From assembly GCA_028280735.1 (NCBI GenBank), contig JANQLH010000061.1, forward strand, positions 1 through 33,837: DNA of 33,837 nucleotides, given 5' to 3'. The notes beneath the pieces were generated by a model, which did no database searches, had not been told where the DNA came from, and worked only from the letters and a program-made list of their open reading frames with translations. Shown here piece after piece: positions 9,233-17,433 of this stretch. Source of the stretch: SAR324 cluster bacterium. Lineage in GTDB: Bacteria > SAR324 > XYD2-FULL-50-16. How positions within the stretch are numbered: position 1 is the stretch's first letter; the number at the start of each line of letters is the position of its first letter. A program made the position numbers and the translations under genes.

Positions 9233-9260
9233 GTTAGGTCTTGGCTGGATTATAAAAACC

Positions 9261-9300
9261 AAACCACTTTGCATACATCGTTATGCAGGGTGGTTTTTGT
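9261..9300. terminator. Bidirectional rho-independent terminator
   Basis: A 14-bp stem (9261-9274 with 9283-9296, two G-U wobbles) with an 8-base loop is followed on the plus strand by TTGTTTTT. It is preceded by AAAAACC, which becomes a U-run on the minus strand. It sits between the transporter operon and the convergent ComFB gene, whose TAA lies in the right arm. Confidence 0.8.
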
Positions 9301-9571
9301 TTTTAAGTACCTGCTCAATTGAGTCCTCAACGATGTCTTTAAAGTCTTCCTCTGTGAGTTCTTTTTTTAGTACAATGGTTCCGGACTGTATATACCGAGG
9401 GCTGAGCTGGTTCAGGCTGAGAGCGTAAACATCCTGTATGCAGATGGAGCAATAATCAAATTCCGGAAACTGGGGAATGAGTTCCCGCATGTGCCGAATG
9501 ACCTGGCTCTCATTTTTGTTCCTTATGTTTTCAACCGAAATGCCAAAGACTTCATAATCTTCTTTCTTCAT
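9281..9571 (-). CDS. ComFB-domain protein
   Basis: The 96-residue protein matches the late-competence ComFB family. A helical N-terminus (VENIRNKNESQVIRHMRELI) leads to the family core FDYCSICIQDVYALSLNQLSPRYI (residues 38-61, with Cys41, Cys44, Asp46, Asn54, Pro58), then a short tail. ComFB is a com-operon gene of unclear role in Bacillus. Cyanobacterial ComFB-domain proteins have been reported to bind cyclic dinucleotides, so a second-messenger role is possible here, but nothing in the sequence proves it. The gene is alone and convergent with the transporter operon. Its stop lies inside the terminator stem. ATG 9571 has only a weak AGGAC upstream. Confidence 0.75.
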   Translation of the reverse strand: MKKEDYEVFGISVENIRNKNESQVIRHMRELIPQFPEFDYCSICIQDVYALSLNQLSPRYIQSGTIVLKKELTEEDFKDIVEDSIEQVLKNKNHPA

Positions 9572-9861
9572 TTTGTATTTGTCCTGTTAAGAGATGAAAC
9601 CTCCTAAAGAGTTAGAGGCTGTTTTCCTATCAATAGCATGATCTCCGATACCTAACAACATTTTTCCTCTTTAGCGGATTGATTTGACTTCGACAAGAAC
9701 GAGATACCAAAACCCGAATTTTTTTTCCTTTTTTGAAAGATTTTTGAATGCGATCTGTGCAAAAGCCTCATATTTCAATTCTGCGGGCGCCTTCCCCCTT
9801 TTCATTGGAGATAAAATAGAGTACAAAGGGAAAAATGCAGCTTGAAACCTTAATGTAATAG

Positions 9862-10881
9862 ATGATGATTGATATTTTATTAGAGTACGGACTTTTTCTC
9901 GCGAAAACCATTACTATCGTAGCGGCATGCCTAATCGTCCTAAGTAGTTTTATGTCGCTGTTATTTAAAGGCAAGGCCATTAAAAGAGACCAGGTTCAGG
10001 TCGCCAGTTTAAATGAAAAATACAAACAATTTGCTAAAACTATCGAGCAGGTGACTCTGCCGAAACATCTGTGGAAGAGTAAGGTTAAGAAAGAAAAAGC
10101 GGCCCAGAAACAGGAAACAAAGAAGTTTAAACAGGAGCAGGAAACGCGGAACAGGATTTTTGTAATCGATTTTATTGGCGACATCAAGGCATCCGCGGTT
10201 GAAAGCCTCAGGGAAGAAGTTACAGCCGTTTTAACCGTAGTAAAACCGGGAGATGAGGTGCTTATCCGTTTGGAAAGCAGCGGCGGCATGGTACATACCT
10301 ATGGGCTTGCAGCGTCCCAATTAATGAGAATTCGAAAAAAGGAAATCCCGCTCACAATAGCAGTTGATAAAGTTGCAGCCAGCGGTGGATACATGATGGC
10401 CTGTACCGCGAATAAGATTATTTCGGCACCGTTTGCTATTATAGGATCTATCGGCGTGATTGCCCAGTTGCCAAATTTCAACCGTTTGCTTAAGAAAAAA
10501 GACATTGACTATGAACAAGTCACGGCGGGTGAATTTAAACGCACCCTCACGGTATTTGGGGAGAACACCGATGAGGACAGGGATAAGTTAAAGCAGGAAC
10601 TGGAAGAAACCCATACCATGTTTAAAGATTTTGTGATGCAGGGTCGCAAAAATCTTGATATTGCCAGGATAGCTACCGGAGAACACTGGTACGGAAACAA
10701 GGCATTGGAGTTGAACCTGGTGGACGAGCTGGTGACCAGCGATGATTATCTGCTAACAAAAAGTGACGCATTGGATATTTTTACAGTGAAATATGAAACA
10801 AAAAAAACATTGCCGGGCAGGCTCGCATCAGGAATGATGGATTCGTTAGCCAGATTTTTGGGATACCTCCGGGTAGCCTAA
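9862..10881 (+). CDS. sohB: Inner-membrane serine protease of family S49 (SohB-like)
   Basis: The 339-residue protein has one N-terminal membrane helix (about 11-33), a charged Lys/Glu linker (70-97) and an S49 peptidase domain. The nucleophile lies in VAASGGYMMA (Ser174) and the general-base Lys is in AGEFKRTLT (Lys227), the Ser-Lys dyad spacing of SppA/SohB enzymes. IRLESSGGMVHTYG (135-148) forms the crotonase-like oxyanion region. Length and single catalytic domain fit SohB, not the double-length SppA. The active site is expected on the periplasmic face, where these enzymes clear signal peptides or membrane-protein fragments. The response-regulator gene follows after 50 bases with no terminator between them, so the two may be co-transcribed. 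Confidence 0.9.
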   Translation: MMIDILLEYGLFLAKTITIVAACLIVLSSFMSLLFKGKAIKRDQVQVASLNEKYKQFAKTIEQVTLPKHLWKSKVKKEKAAQKQETKKFKQEQETRNRIFVIDFIGDIKASAVESLREEVTAVLTVVKPGDEVLIRLESSGGMVHTYGLAASQLMRIRKKEIPLTIAVDKVAASGGYMMACTANKIISAPFAIIGSIGVIAQLPNFNRLLKKKDIDYEQVTAGEFKRTLTVFGENTDEDRDKLKQELEETHTMFKDFVMQGRKNLDIARIATGEHWYGNKALELNLVDELVTSDDYLLTKSDALDIFTVKYETKKTLPGRLASGMMDSLARFLGYLRVA

Positions 10882-10931
10882 ATTCTGGGATTTGTAATTA
10901 ACCCGATTTTTCCCCCGATTCAGGTGTTGAT

Positions 10932-12407
10932 ATGATAGTTAAAGATCCTATTTTAGTGGTAGATGACGAAGTTGAAATGAGAATAGCCATGCAAGCTGCG
11001 CTGAAGCGATGCGGGTATCCCGTTGAATTGTCTCACAATGCCATAGATGGGTTCAACAAGTTTAAGAAAAACTCTTACAGCCTGGTTATAACTGATATGA
11101 CCATGCCCAAGCGAAGCGGCCTTGAGCTGCTTAAGGATATAAAAGCGATAAATCCTGATATTCCGGTAATCCTGATAACGGCCTACGGAACCATTGATAC
11201 CGCCATTTCTGCGATGAAACACGGGGCTTTTGATTATGTGCAAAAGCCATTCGATTTCGATACCTTTATTTTTTTGATCGAAAGGGCTCTCACTTTCAAA
11301 AAAGAGCAGCCGGTACAGGTCACATCAACTGAAGCAAACGGAAAGAAAACCCCGGTCAAGAAATCTGACGAAGCAACCTTGGAAGAGGCAACCTCCAAAG
11401 ATATCATTACTGCCGATCCAGGTATGGAAAAACTGCTGGATATCGCCAGAAACGTAGCGCCGAGCAAGGCCTGTGTGCTTATTCAGTCCGAAAGTGGTAC
11501 CGGTAAGGAATTACTGGCCCGATATATCCATAAACATTCAGATCGGGCTGAAGGACCATTTGTCGCAATTAATTGTGCAGCCCTGCCCGAAAACCTCTTG
11601 GAAAGCGAACTGTTCGGACATAAAAAAGGTGCATTTACAGGAGCCATTAACGAACACCGGGGGAAATTCGAACAAGCCAATACCGGTACCATTTTGTTGG
11701 ACGAAATCAGTGAAATGCCGCTTTCGCTTCAAGCCAAATTGTTAAGGGTTTTGCAGGAATACACCATTGACAGGGTTGGCGGGTCGGAAACAATTCCGGT
11801 GGATGTAAGGGTGGTGGCGACCACCAACCGCGTGCTCCTGGATTGTGTGGAGAACGAAACCTTCCGGGAAGACCTGTATTTCAGACTAAACGTGATTCCC
11901 ATGGAACTGCCGCCCCTTCGCGATAGAAAAGGGGACATCAAAGTGTTGGCTGACTATTTTGTCGATAAATACTCCACGATCAACAACAAGCCGTTACCCG
12001 CTATTGATGAAGATGTCTATAAACTGCTTGCCAATTATAATTGGAGGGGTAATGTTCGCGAACTGGAAAACATTATTGAAAGGGCGGTCTTGTTATGCGA
12101 TGGAAAACTGATTCAAGTGAACAACCTTTTAATGAATCCGGTCTCTATCAATAAAATCAATGCGGTCGCGTCAGCGCAAACTGATGTCACAACAGTGGAA
12201 TCTGCCGATAATGCCGGTAAGGATGGAACGGTGGAACTCAAGGTTGGTATTTCCATGGCCGAGGCCGAAAAACAGATGATCTTCGAAACCCTTAAACACA
12301 CCAAGGGGAATCGTACGAAAGCTGCCGAGATATTGGGAATCAGTATCCGAACCTTGCGAAATAAGCTGAATGAATATAAAGAAGCTGGGGAGATGATAGA
12401 TATCTAG
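10932..12407 (+). CDS. NtrC-family sigma-54-dependent response regulator
   Basis: Domains in order are: receiver (5-120) with Asp11/Asp12, phosphoacceptor Asp55 in VITDMTMP, Thr83 and Lys105; an unusually long polar linker (about 123-160); AAA+ domain (about 160-400); and a Fis-type HTH (about 445-485). The AAA+ part has Walker A SESGTGKE (186-193), the sigma-54 contact loop GAFTGA (233-238), Walker B ILLDE (254-258) and the WRGNVRELEN sensor region (371-380). The HTH core is NRTKAAEILGISIRTLRNKL. It should be phosphorylated by a histidine kinase and then activate sigma-54 promoters. No kinase gene lies nearby, so it is an orphan regulator in this window. Its targets are unknown. Confidence 0.93.
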   Translation: MIVKDPILVVDDEVEMRIAMQAALKRCGYPVELSHNAIDGFNKFKKNSYSLVITDMTMPKRSGLELLKDIKAINPDIPVILITAYGTIDTAISAMKHGAFDYVQKPFDFDTFIFLIERALTFKKEQPVQVTSTEANGKKTPVKKSDEATLEEATSKDIITADPGMEKLLDIARNVAPSKACVLIQSESGTGKELLARYIHKHSDRAEGPFVAINCAALPENLLESELFGHKKGAFTGAINEHRGKFEQANTGTILLDEISEMPLSLQAKLLRVLQEYTIDRVGGSETIPVDVRVVATTNRVLLDCVENETFREDLYFRLNVIPMELPPLRDRKGDIKVLADYFVDKYSTINNKPLPAIDEDVYKLLANYNWRGNVRELENIIERAVLLCDGKLIQVNNLLMNPVSINKINAVASAQTDVTTVESADNAGKDGTVELKVGISMAEAEKQMIFETLKHTKGNRTKAAEILGISIRTLRNKLNEYKEAGEMIDI

Positions 12408-12428
12408 AACAAAAACCTGGTTTCAACA

Positions 12429-12474
12429 CTGCGTTCCATTGTTATCCTGGGAACGCAGCGATCCTGTCTAGGAT
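12429..12474. terminator. Probable terminator between convergent genes
   Basis: CTGCGTTCC (12429-12437) pairs with GGAACGCAG (12450-12458). A second short hairpin ATCCT-GTCT-AGGAT (12461-12474) is followed by TTTCTC. The structure separates the response regulator from the convergent repeat-protein gene, whose TAG lies in the second hairpin. The U-run is short. Confidence 0.5.
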
Positions 12475-13427
12475 TTTCTCAGGCCCTTTAAGAAAGTCGC
12501 CATAACCCTTTCAAATTTATCGATTTCCTTCTTGCTCATTCCTTTCAACTCGGGAAATGAATAAGCCTTAATATCCTCAAGCATGGCATTTTGAGAACGT
12601 AGAACTTCAATGGCCTTTTTTTGTGCCTCTACAGTACTATTTAAAGCCTCGATAATCTGCTTGGCAGAATCAACAGTAAGGGAGTTTCGATCGATCGTAA
12701 TCGGTTTGGGGGTTTGGGCAACAGATCTGTTGAAAGGTTTTGGTGTTGCCTTGAACTTTGTGCTGTTTTTCCAGAGAGAATGGTAAGCGCCAATAGAAGA
12801 TGGATTTATTTCCGGAAATGCCAGCTTTAAATCTTTCAAGCTTGAAGCAGGATTACCGTCCAGATAGTCATTGATCTGTTGCTTTGTACTGATTTTCTTG
12901 CTTTTACTGGATTTTTCCTTTCTCCATTGGTCCAGATAGTTGCTGACTGTCTTTTTGTTCTCTTCGGGAAATGCTTTTTCCAGTTTGCTCAGGGTAAGTT
13001 CAGGATTTTTATCCAAATGGTTAAATACCTTTTGTCTTAGACTTCCGGCTTCACTGCCTTTTACCTTTTTACCCGGCTTTCTTGCCGGCTTTTTTTGGCT
13101 GTCTTTGATCCAAAGATTAAAATATTCGGAAATTTGTTTTTTGTCCTGGGAGGCGAACTTCTTTTTCAACTGGTCTGAAGTGGATTTAGGATTTTCGCCC
13201 AGGTAGGTGAAGACCTTACGTTTCAGGTTCAAGGCGGCCTTTGACTTTCCTTTGAGGGAACTTCTGTTCTCAGCCTTATACTCCGTACGTCCCCTTTTCA
13301 AGGTTCGTTCGCTATATCCCTTTAGCTCATTGAGAGTAACCAGGTAGCTGGGAGTCAACTCAAAAAAGTCTTTACCCTGGTCTATATATTTCTGAATAAC
13401 TTGTTTTACTTTATCTTTCTTATGCAT
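12468..13427 (-). CDS. Unrecognised protein with tandem HTH-like repeats and a C-terminal coiled coil
   Basis: I start at the ATG at 13427, where GAGGAG lies nine bases upstream; the ATG at 13448 lacks such a site. The 319-residue product is Lys-rich and contains three clear repeats of about 38 residues (70-107, 132-170, 183-220). They share the pattern hydrophobic-xxYL-xxNP-xxxxxxL-xxxF-xxxxxxxIxxYxxxW. A degenerate copy lies at 7-46. Basic linkers separate them. Each repeat is predicted all-helical and resembles a small helix-turn-helix or winged-helix unit. Residues 252-288 form a coiled coil and the last 30 residues are helical. Nucleic-acid binding is a reasonable inference, but I do not recognise the family. 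There is no signal peptide. Confidence 0.75.
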   Translation of the reverse strand: MHKKDKVKQVIQKYIDQGKDFFELTPSYLVTLNELKGYSERTLKRGRTEYKAENRSSLKGKSKAALNLKRKVFTYLGENPKSTSDQLKKKFASQDKKQISEYFNLWIKDSQKKPARKPGKKVKGSEAGSLRQKVFNHLDKNPELTLSKLEKAFPEENKKTVSNYLDQWRKEKSSKSKKISTKQQINDYLDGNPASSLKDLKLAFPEINPSSIGAYHSLWKNSTKFKATPKPFNRSVAQTPKPITIDRNSLTVDSAKQIIEALNSTVEAQKKAIEVLRSQNAMLEDIKAYSFPELKGMSKKEIDKFERVMATFLKGLRKS

Positions 13428-13684
13428 TAATCCATACTCCTCATGCAATGTTTAGATTCCAATACAACATCGACTGAGGGAGGACCGCCAATAGACAGCG
13501 ATGACGATTCTATTCCATGACTTTGTGAATACAATCCAAGCTTAGCCAGGCAGTACTCTTTTGGATTGGTTCTGGTCAACCAGGGAGAGATTCTGTATAA
13601 ATCGAGTCTGCTTGGGGTTCCCGTTAACTGACGTGTCTCCGTTAATCCAGTACTATCAGGTGATTCCGGGGGGTTATTGTTCAA
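13427..13684 (-). CDS. Possible small ORF upstream of the repeat-protein gene
   Basis: An 85-codon frame ends with TAA overlapping the ATG of the repeat-protein gene as TAATG (13425-13429), the arrangement expected for translational coupling. Against it, the only start is a TTG at 13684 without a Shine-Dalgarno sequence, and the protein matches nothing I know. It could equally be leader DNA that happens to be open. Confidence 0.22.
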   Translation of the reverse strand: MNNNPPESPDSTGLTETRQLTGTPSRLDLYRISPWLTRTNPKEYCLAKLGLYSQSHGIESSSLSIGGPPSVDVVLESKHCMRSMD

Positions 13685-14147
13685 TTAAGCCCCGAAGGCA
13701 CTCTAACAGTCTTGGGAAAGCACGCTAAAATGAGTTTGGTCAATGTGATTGAAGTGCGTTAGATCTATTAATTAACCTTCATAAAAACTATCAAAGTAAG
13801 TTTTACTAGTTTTGTCAATATGGAATGAACTCGAATTTAGGAGAAAGTTGGCCTTGATCCTTAATGGATAAAAAATCCCTGCAACAGTACAATCCAAGAA
13901 AAAAGGCCACCATCTTGATGAAGTTATAGTATAAGCGGATTGAAAAGAGCCTCATTCCTCTATGATTATAAAGATAAAAACACTATATTACTCTCCTCTA
14001 ATTGATTTGAATGATTAGCATTCCGGTCTGAATTCATCCTCGACATGGTATAAGCAAATCCCTAAAATAACAATTTACAGGGGATGAATGCTAAAGTCCC
14101 GGATCACTGCCTTTTTATGTTTTATTTGAAAACATCGGATTAAAAAA
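13685..14147. other. Gene-free interval upstream of mnmA
   Basis: There is no credible gene in these 460 bases. The right part contains an interrupted inverted repeat: TTAGCATT (14015-14022) and CATCC (14035-14039) are together complementary to GGATGAATGCTAA (14082-14094). It could fold in the mnmA leader. No promoter is clear enough to call. Confidence 0.4.
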
Positions 14148-15194
14148 ATGAGTTCTAAACCTAAGGTTGTTGTCGCAATGAGCGGAGGAGTAGATAGCTC
14201 GACGACAGCCGCAATATTGATCGACCAGGGTTATGAGGTTACAGGCCTGACCATGCTTTTGTCTGATGATATCGACAATGATGCCATGATGGATAGTGTC
14301 GGGAAAGTGAGCGAAAGCCTGGGGATTGAATCTCGGGTTTGCGATTTTCGCTCCGATTTTAGGCAAATGGTGATAAACGATTTCATAGAATCATACCAAT
14401 CCGGCCTAACTCCGAATCCATGTGTCGTCTGCAATAAAAGAATTAAATTTGGTAAAATGCTGGATGAAGCGAGGAAAATGGGAGGCAGATTTTTGGCGAC
14501 AGGACACTACGTCAGAATGGATCGACGTGGTGATGCGGTTAGGCTGCTAAAGGGTGTTGATCAAAAAAAGGATCAGAGCTATTTTTTATATCGATTGACC
14601 CAAGAGCAACTCTCTCGGATTTTGTTTCCCCTGGGTGAGTTGGATAAAACGGAAACACGAAGGATTGCCGCAGAGTATGGTCTTGTGGTTGCTGATAAAC
14701 CGGAAAGTCAGGATTTATGTTTTCTTACAAAAGGGGATTATCGTGATTTTCTGAAAAACAACGCTAAGATCACCCGGAAAAGCGGAACAATTGTTGATTT
14801 GAACGGCAAACAGGTCGGCAAACACAATGGCTTGTGGAATTATACCATAGGCCAACGCAGGGGATTAGGTATATCCGCGAGTGAGCCTTTATATGTGGTT
14901 GGGTTGGATGTCAAAAACAACAGGCTTGTTGTCGCAACTAATGAACAAAGAGGGAGTGATCAATGCAACGTGAAACAGGTTAATAATATCAGCGGAATGA
15001 TCCCGGAGCTCCCCTTTGAAGCATCCGTTAAAATCCGCTATACCGCAAAGGAAACAAAAGCGGAAATCACACCCTTACCAAACCGGTCGGCTTCGGTGAA
15101 ATTTTCAAAACCATTACCCGATATCACACCAGGACAATCACTCGTGTTCTACCAAGGCGATGAGCTGATCGGCGGCGGCTTTATCGAATCATAA
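14148..15194 (+). CDS. mnmA: tRNA-specific 2-thiouridylase MnmA
   Basis: MnmA makes the 2-thio group of the wobble uridine (s2U34) in tRNAs for Lys, Glu and Gln, using ATP and persulfide sulfur. The 348-residue protein has the PP-loop SGGVDSS (12-18), the substrate motif NPCVVCNKRIKFG (90-102) containing the first catalytic Cys95, TGHYVRM (118-124), the DQSYFLY motif (142-148) and the second catalytic cysteine in SQDLCFL (Cys191). The Cys95/Cys191 pair corresponds to the E. coli disulfide-forming cysteines. The C-terminal beta-barrel region is present, so the enzyme is full length. It is the first of several co-directional genes and stands 70 bases ahead of the lipase-like gene. Confidence 0.97.
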   Translation: MSSKPKVVVAMSGGVDSSTTAAILIDQGYEVTGLTMLLSDDIDNDAMMDSVGKVSESLGIESRVCDFRSDFRQMVINDFIESYQSGLTPNPCVVCNKRIKFGKMLDEARKMGGRFLATGHYVRMDRRGDAVRLLKGVDQKKDQSYFLYRLTQEQLSRILFPLGELDKTETRRIAAEYGLVVADKPESQDLCFLTKGDYRDFLKNNAKITRKSGTIVDLNGKQVGKHNGLWNYTIGQRRGLGISASEPLYVVGLDVKNNRLVVATNEQRGSDQCNVKQVNNISGMIPELPFEASVKIRYTAKETKAEITPLPNRSASVKFSKPLPDITPGQSLVFYQGDELIGGGFIES

Positions 15195-15264
15195 GCCCGT
15201 TGAGTCTGAAGCGAACTAATTTGCAGATCACCCGCTTAAATAATAAAAACAACAGGATTCATTT

Positions 15265-16101
15265 ATGAAAAGCACCAGGAAAGACAAGGTTCTAATCGAT
15301 AAACAAAACAGAAGAATCCCCATTTGCTCCTGGCTTCCCGGCAAGACTTCCTGTCAGGTGGTACTAGTCCACGGGTTTTCAGAGCATATGTGGTACTATC
15401 ACGAAATGGCCAGAACATTGAGCGAGTCAGGAATTGCCGTACACATGATGGACCTGCCGGGGCATGGCATGGCAGAAGGCATCCGTGGTCATATCGATCG
15501 GTTTGGCGAATACCTGGATAATGTGGATCTGCTCTGGAAAGATAATCCCAATTATCTGAAAACCAAACCGGCTATCATTCTCGGGCATTCCTTGGGTGGT
15601 TTGATCTCAGCCCAGTATGTGTTAAGACGGACACACAATTTTCAAGGGATGATGTTAACATCTCCCCTGACCGGATTTGACGTCATTGGTTCGCTGCCCG
15701 TGAACTTAGCGGTCAGACTTTTGGCAAAAAACCATCGCAATGATCCGATTCCGAAGCCAACCGGTGTCAAGGCATTATCCCGCAATCCTGATCAATGGCC
15801 TGTTTATCTTAGCGACCCGTGCAGAGGGAGGATGATTACTCCCAATCTGTACCTGTTGATGCTGTCGATGACCGAAAAACTGCAGGAACATGCGTCGAGT
15901 ATAAAACTGCCCTTGTTGATGTTTATCTCGGAAAAGGACAAAGTGGTCGATCCACATGCAGGTCAACGATTTTTCCGGAATCTCGGTAGTTCGGATAAAA
16001 CGCTGGTTGTTTTTTCTGAAGCCATGCATGAATTGTTTCAAGAGGCAGAATGCGGTCAGATACTGGAAACCATGCAAAAGTGGATTAATGACAGGGTCTA
16101 G
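15265..16101 (+). CDS. Alpha/beta hydrolase, monoacylglycerol lipase/lysophospholipase-like
   Basis: The 278-residue protein follows the Hydrolase_4/monoglyceride-lipase plan: VLVHGFSEH (33-41, oxyanion hole), MDLPGHGMAEG (62-72), nucleophile elbow GHSLG (107-111, Ser109), acid Asp225 in ISEKDKVVD and His255 in EAMHELF. The HGFSEH and DLPGHG...GIRGHIDRF sequence is characteristic of this family, which removes acyl chains from mono- or lysolipids. No signal peptide is seen, so it should be cytoplasmic or membrane-associated. The last 14 bases overlap the glycosyltransferase gene that follows, which suggests coupled translation and a shared role in glycerolipid or glycolipid turnover. That link is inferred from position only. 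Confidence 0.87.
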   Translation: MKSTRKDKVLIDKQNRRIPICSWLPGKTSCQVVLVHGFSEHMWYYHEMARTLSESGIAVHMMDLPGHGMAEGIRGHIDRFGEYLDNVDLLWKDNPNYLKTKPAIILGHSLGGLISAQYVLRRTHNFQGMMLTSPLTGFDVIGSLPVNLAVRLLAKNHRNDPIPKPTGVKALSRNPDQWPVYLSDPCRGRMITPNLYLLMLSMTEKLQEHASSIKLPLLMFISEKDKVVDPHAGQRFFRNLGSSDKTLVVFSEAMHELFQEAECGQILETMQKWINDRV

Positions 16102-17188
16102 GATAGAAAAGGTTATTGCATTCTTTGTTTCACCCCATGGTTTCGGTCATGCAGCAAGAGTATGCAGTGTCATTCAGGAACTGGACGTAAAAGAGAATGG
16201 GTATGAAATCATCGTAGCCACGACAGTTCCTCGCTGGTTTTTCGAAACTTCCCTAAGCGTTCCATTTGACTATTTCCCGCTTCAAACAGATATCGGTTTA
16301 ATCCAATCCGATCCTATCACTGTTGACATTCAAGGATCTGCGGATGTTCTTCGCTCCTTTTTACCGTTTTCTGAAAGGACAATTGAAAATGTGGCCGGGG
16401 AGTTGGCCGTCAGACAGTGCGACCTCATCGTTGCCGATATTTCACCCCTGGGGATCGCAATTGCCGACAAAATGGGAATTCCTTCCCTGTTATTGGAGAA
16501 TTTCACCTGGGACTGGATCTATCGAGGATATCAATGGGAAAATCCCGAATTTGGCATATTTGCGGACTATTTGGAAGACATATATACCAAATCCACCTGG
16601 CACATTCTTGCCGAACCATTTTGTGAGGAAAAGGATGTTGACCTTATCTGCAAACCGATCAGCAGGAAACCTCGTTCGAATAAAACAGACACAAAGGCGA
16701 GACTTCGAATTCGGGATGAAAGACCCATTGTGCTGGTCTCCATGGGTGGCATTGAAAGCAAGCTACCTAACAGCAGCAAGCTAAAAAGCAGGGATGATCT
16801 TTTATTCCTGGTACCGGGTTCCGGAAGTCAATTGACCGTGAATCAAAATATTATCTATTTACCACACAAATCCAAGTTCTATCATCCTGATTTAATTGGA
16901 TTAAGTCAGGTTGTGATCAGCAAAATCGGTTATAGTACCTTAGCCGAAGTTTTTCAGGCAGGCCTTCCGTTTGGATATATTCCCCGGACCGGCTTCAGAG
17001 AGTCTAACATGCTGGAAAAATATATCCGGAAGGAAATGGCAGGTATTGAGATCAATGAAGCTGAATATCGTAATGGAAACTGGATTTCAAAACTGGATGA
17101 TCTGCTGGAGTTCCCCCGGTTGAAGAAAGGTAGTCAGCGCGGAGCAGAGCAGGCAGCCTGTTTTTTACAGGATAAACTTAATGCTTAG
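16088..17188 (+). CDS. GT-B-fold glycosyltransferase-like protein (HGFGHA family)
   Basis: The frame is open from 15956, but the conserved N-terminus begins at ATG 16088, so I use that start (366 residues, overlapping the upstream gene by 14 bases). The N-terminal HGFGHAARVCSVIQEL motif is the glycine-rich loop of GT-B enzymes and resembles the N-terminal domain of plant L-arabinokinase and related bacterial proteins. The C-terminal half has the MurG-like strand ERPIVLVSMGGIESKLP, and the nucleotide-sugar-site pattern VVISKIGYSTLAEVFQAGLP followed by IPRTGFRESNMLEKYI. It probably transfers or binds a nucleotide sugar. The acceptor is unknown; pairing with a lipase hints at a lipid. It is cytosolic, with no membrane helix. 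Confidence 0.75.
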   Translation: MTGSRIEKVIAFFVSPHGFGHAARVCSVIQELDVKENGYEIIVATTVPRWFFETSLSVPFDYFPLQTDIGLIQSDPITVDIQGSADVLRSFLPFSERTIENVAGELAVRQCDLIVADISPLGIAIADKMGIPSLLLENFTWDWIYRGYQWENPEFGIFADYLEDIYTKSTWHILAEPFCEEKDVDLICKPISRKPRSNKTDTKARLRIRDERPIVLVSMGGIESKLPNSSKLKSRDDLLFLVPGSGSQLTVNQNIIYLPHKSKFYHPDLIGLSQVVISKIGYSTLAEVFQAGLPFGYIPRTGFRESNMLEKYIRKEMAGIEINEAEYRNGNWISKLDDLLEFPRLKKGSQRGAEQAACFLQDKLNA

Positions 17189-17433
17189 CTTGTGCCTGTA
17201 GGGAATATTGCTAAACCCTTATCCAGCCTTGTATCAGTAGCGGAATACAGTTTGAAGATGAACATGCTGTCTGCCGTTAGTGTTCGGCTAAATATGATAC
17301 CACTGCAGGCAAAAACCGGTTGAGAGCTGAACGATGAAATCACTACAATTCGAAAGACCAGGTCGCCTTTGAAGCTTTTATTGGTGGGTTACATTGTTTT
17401 TCATTCAGGCACTGGTGAAACTTCTGATAATCT

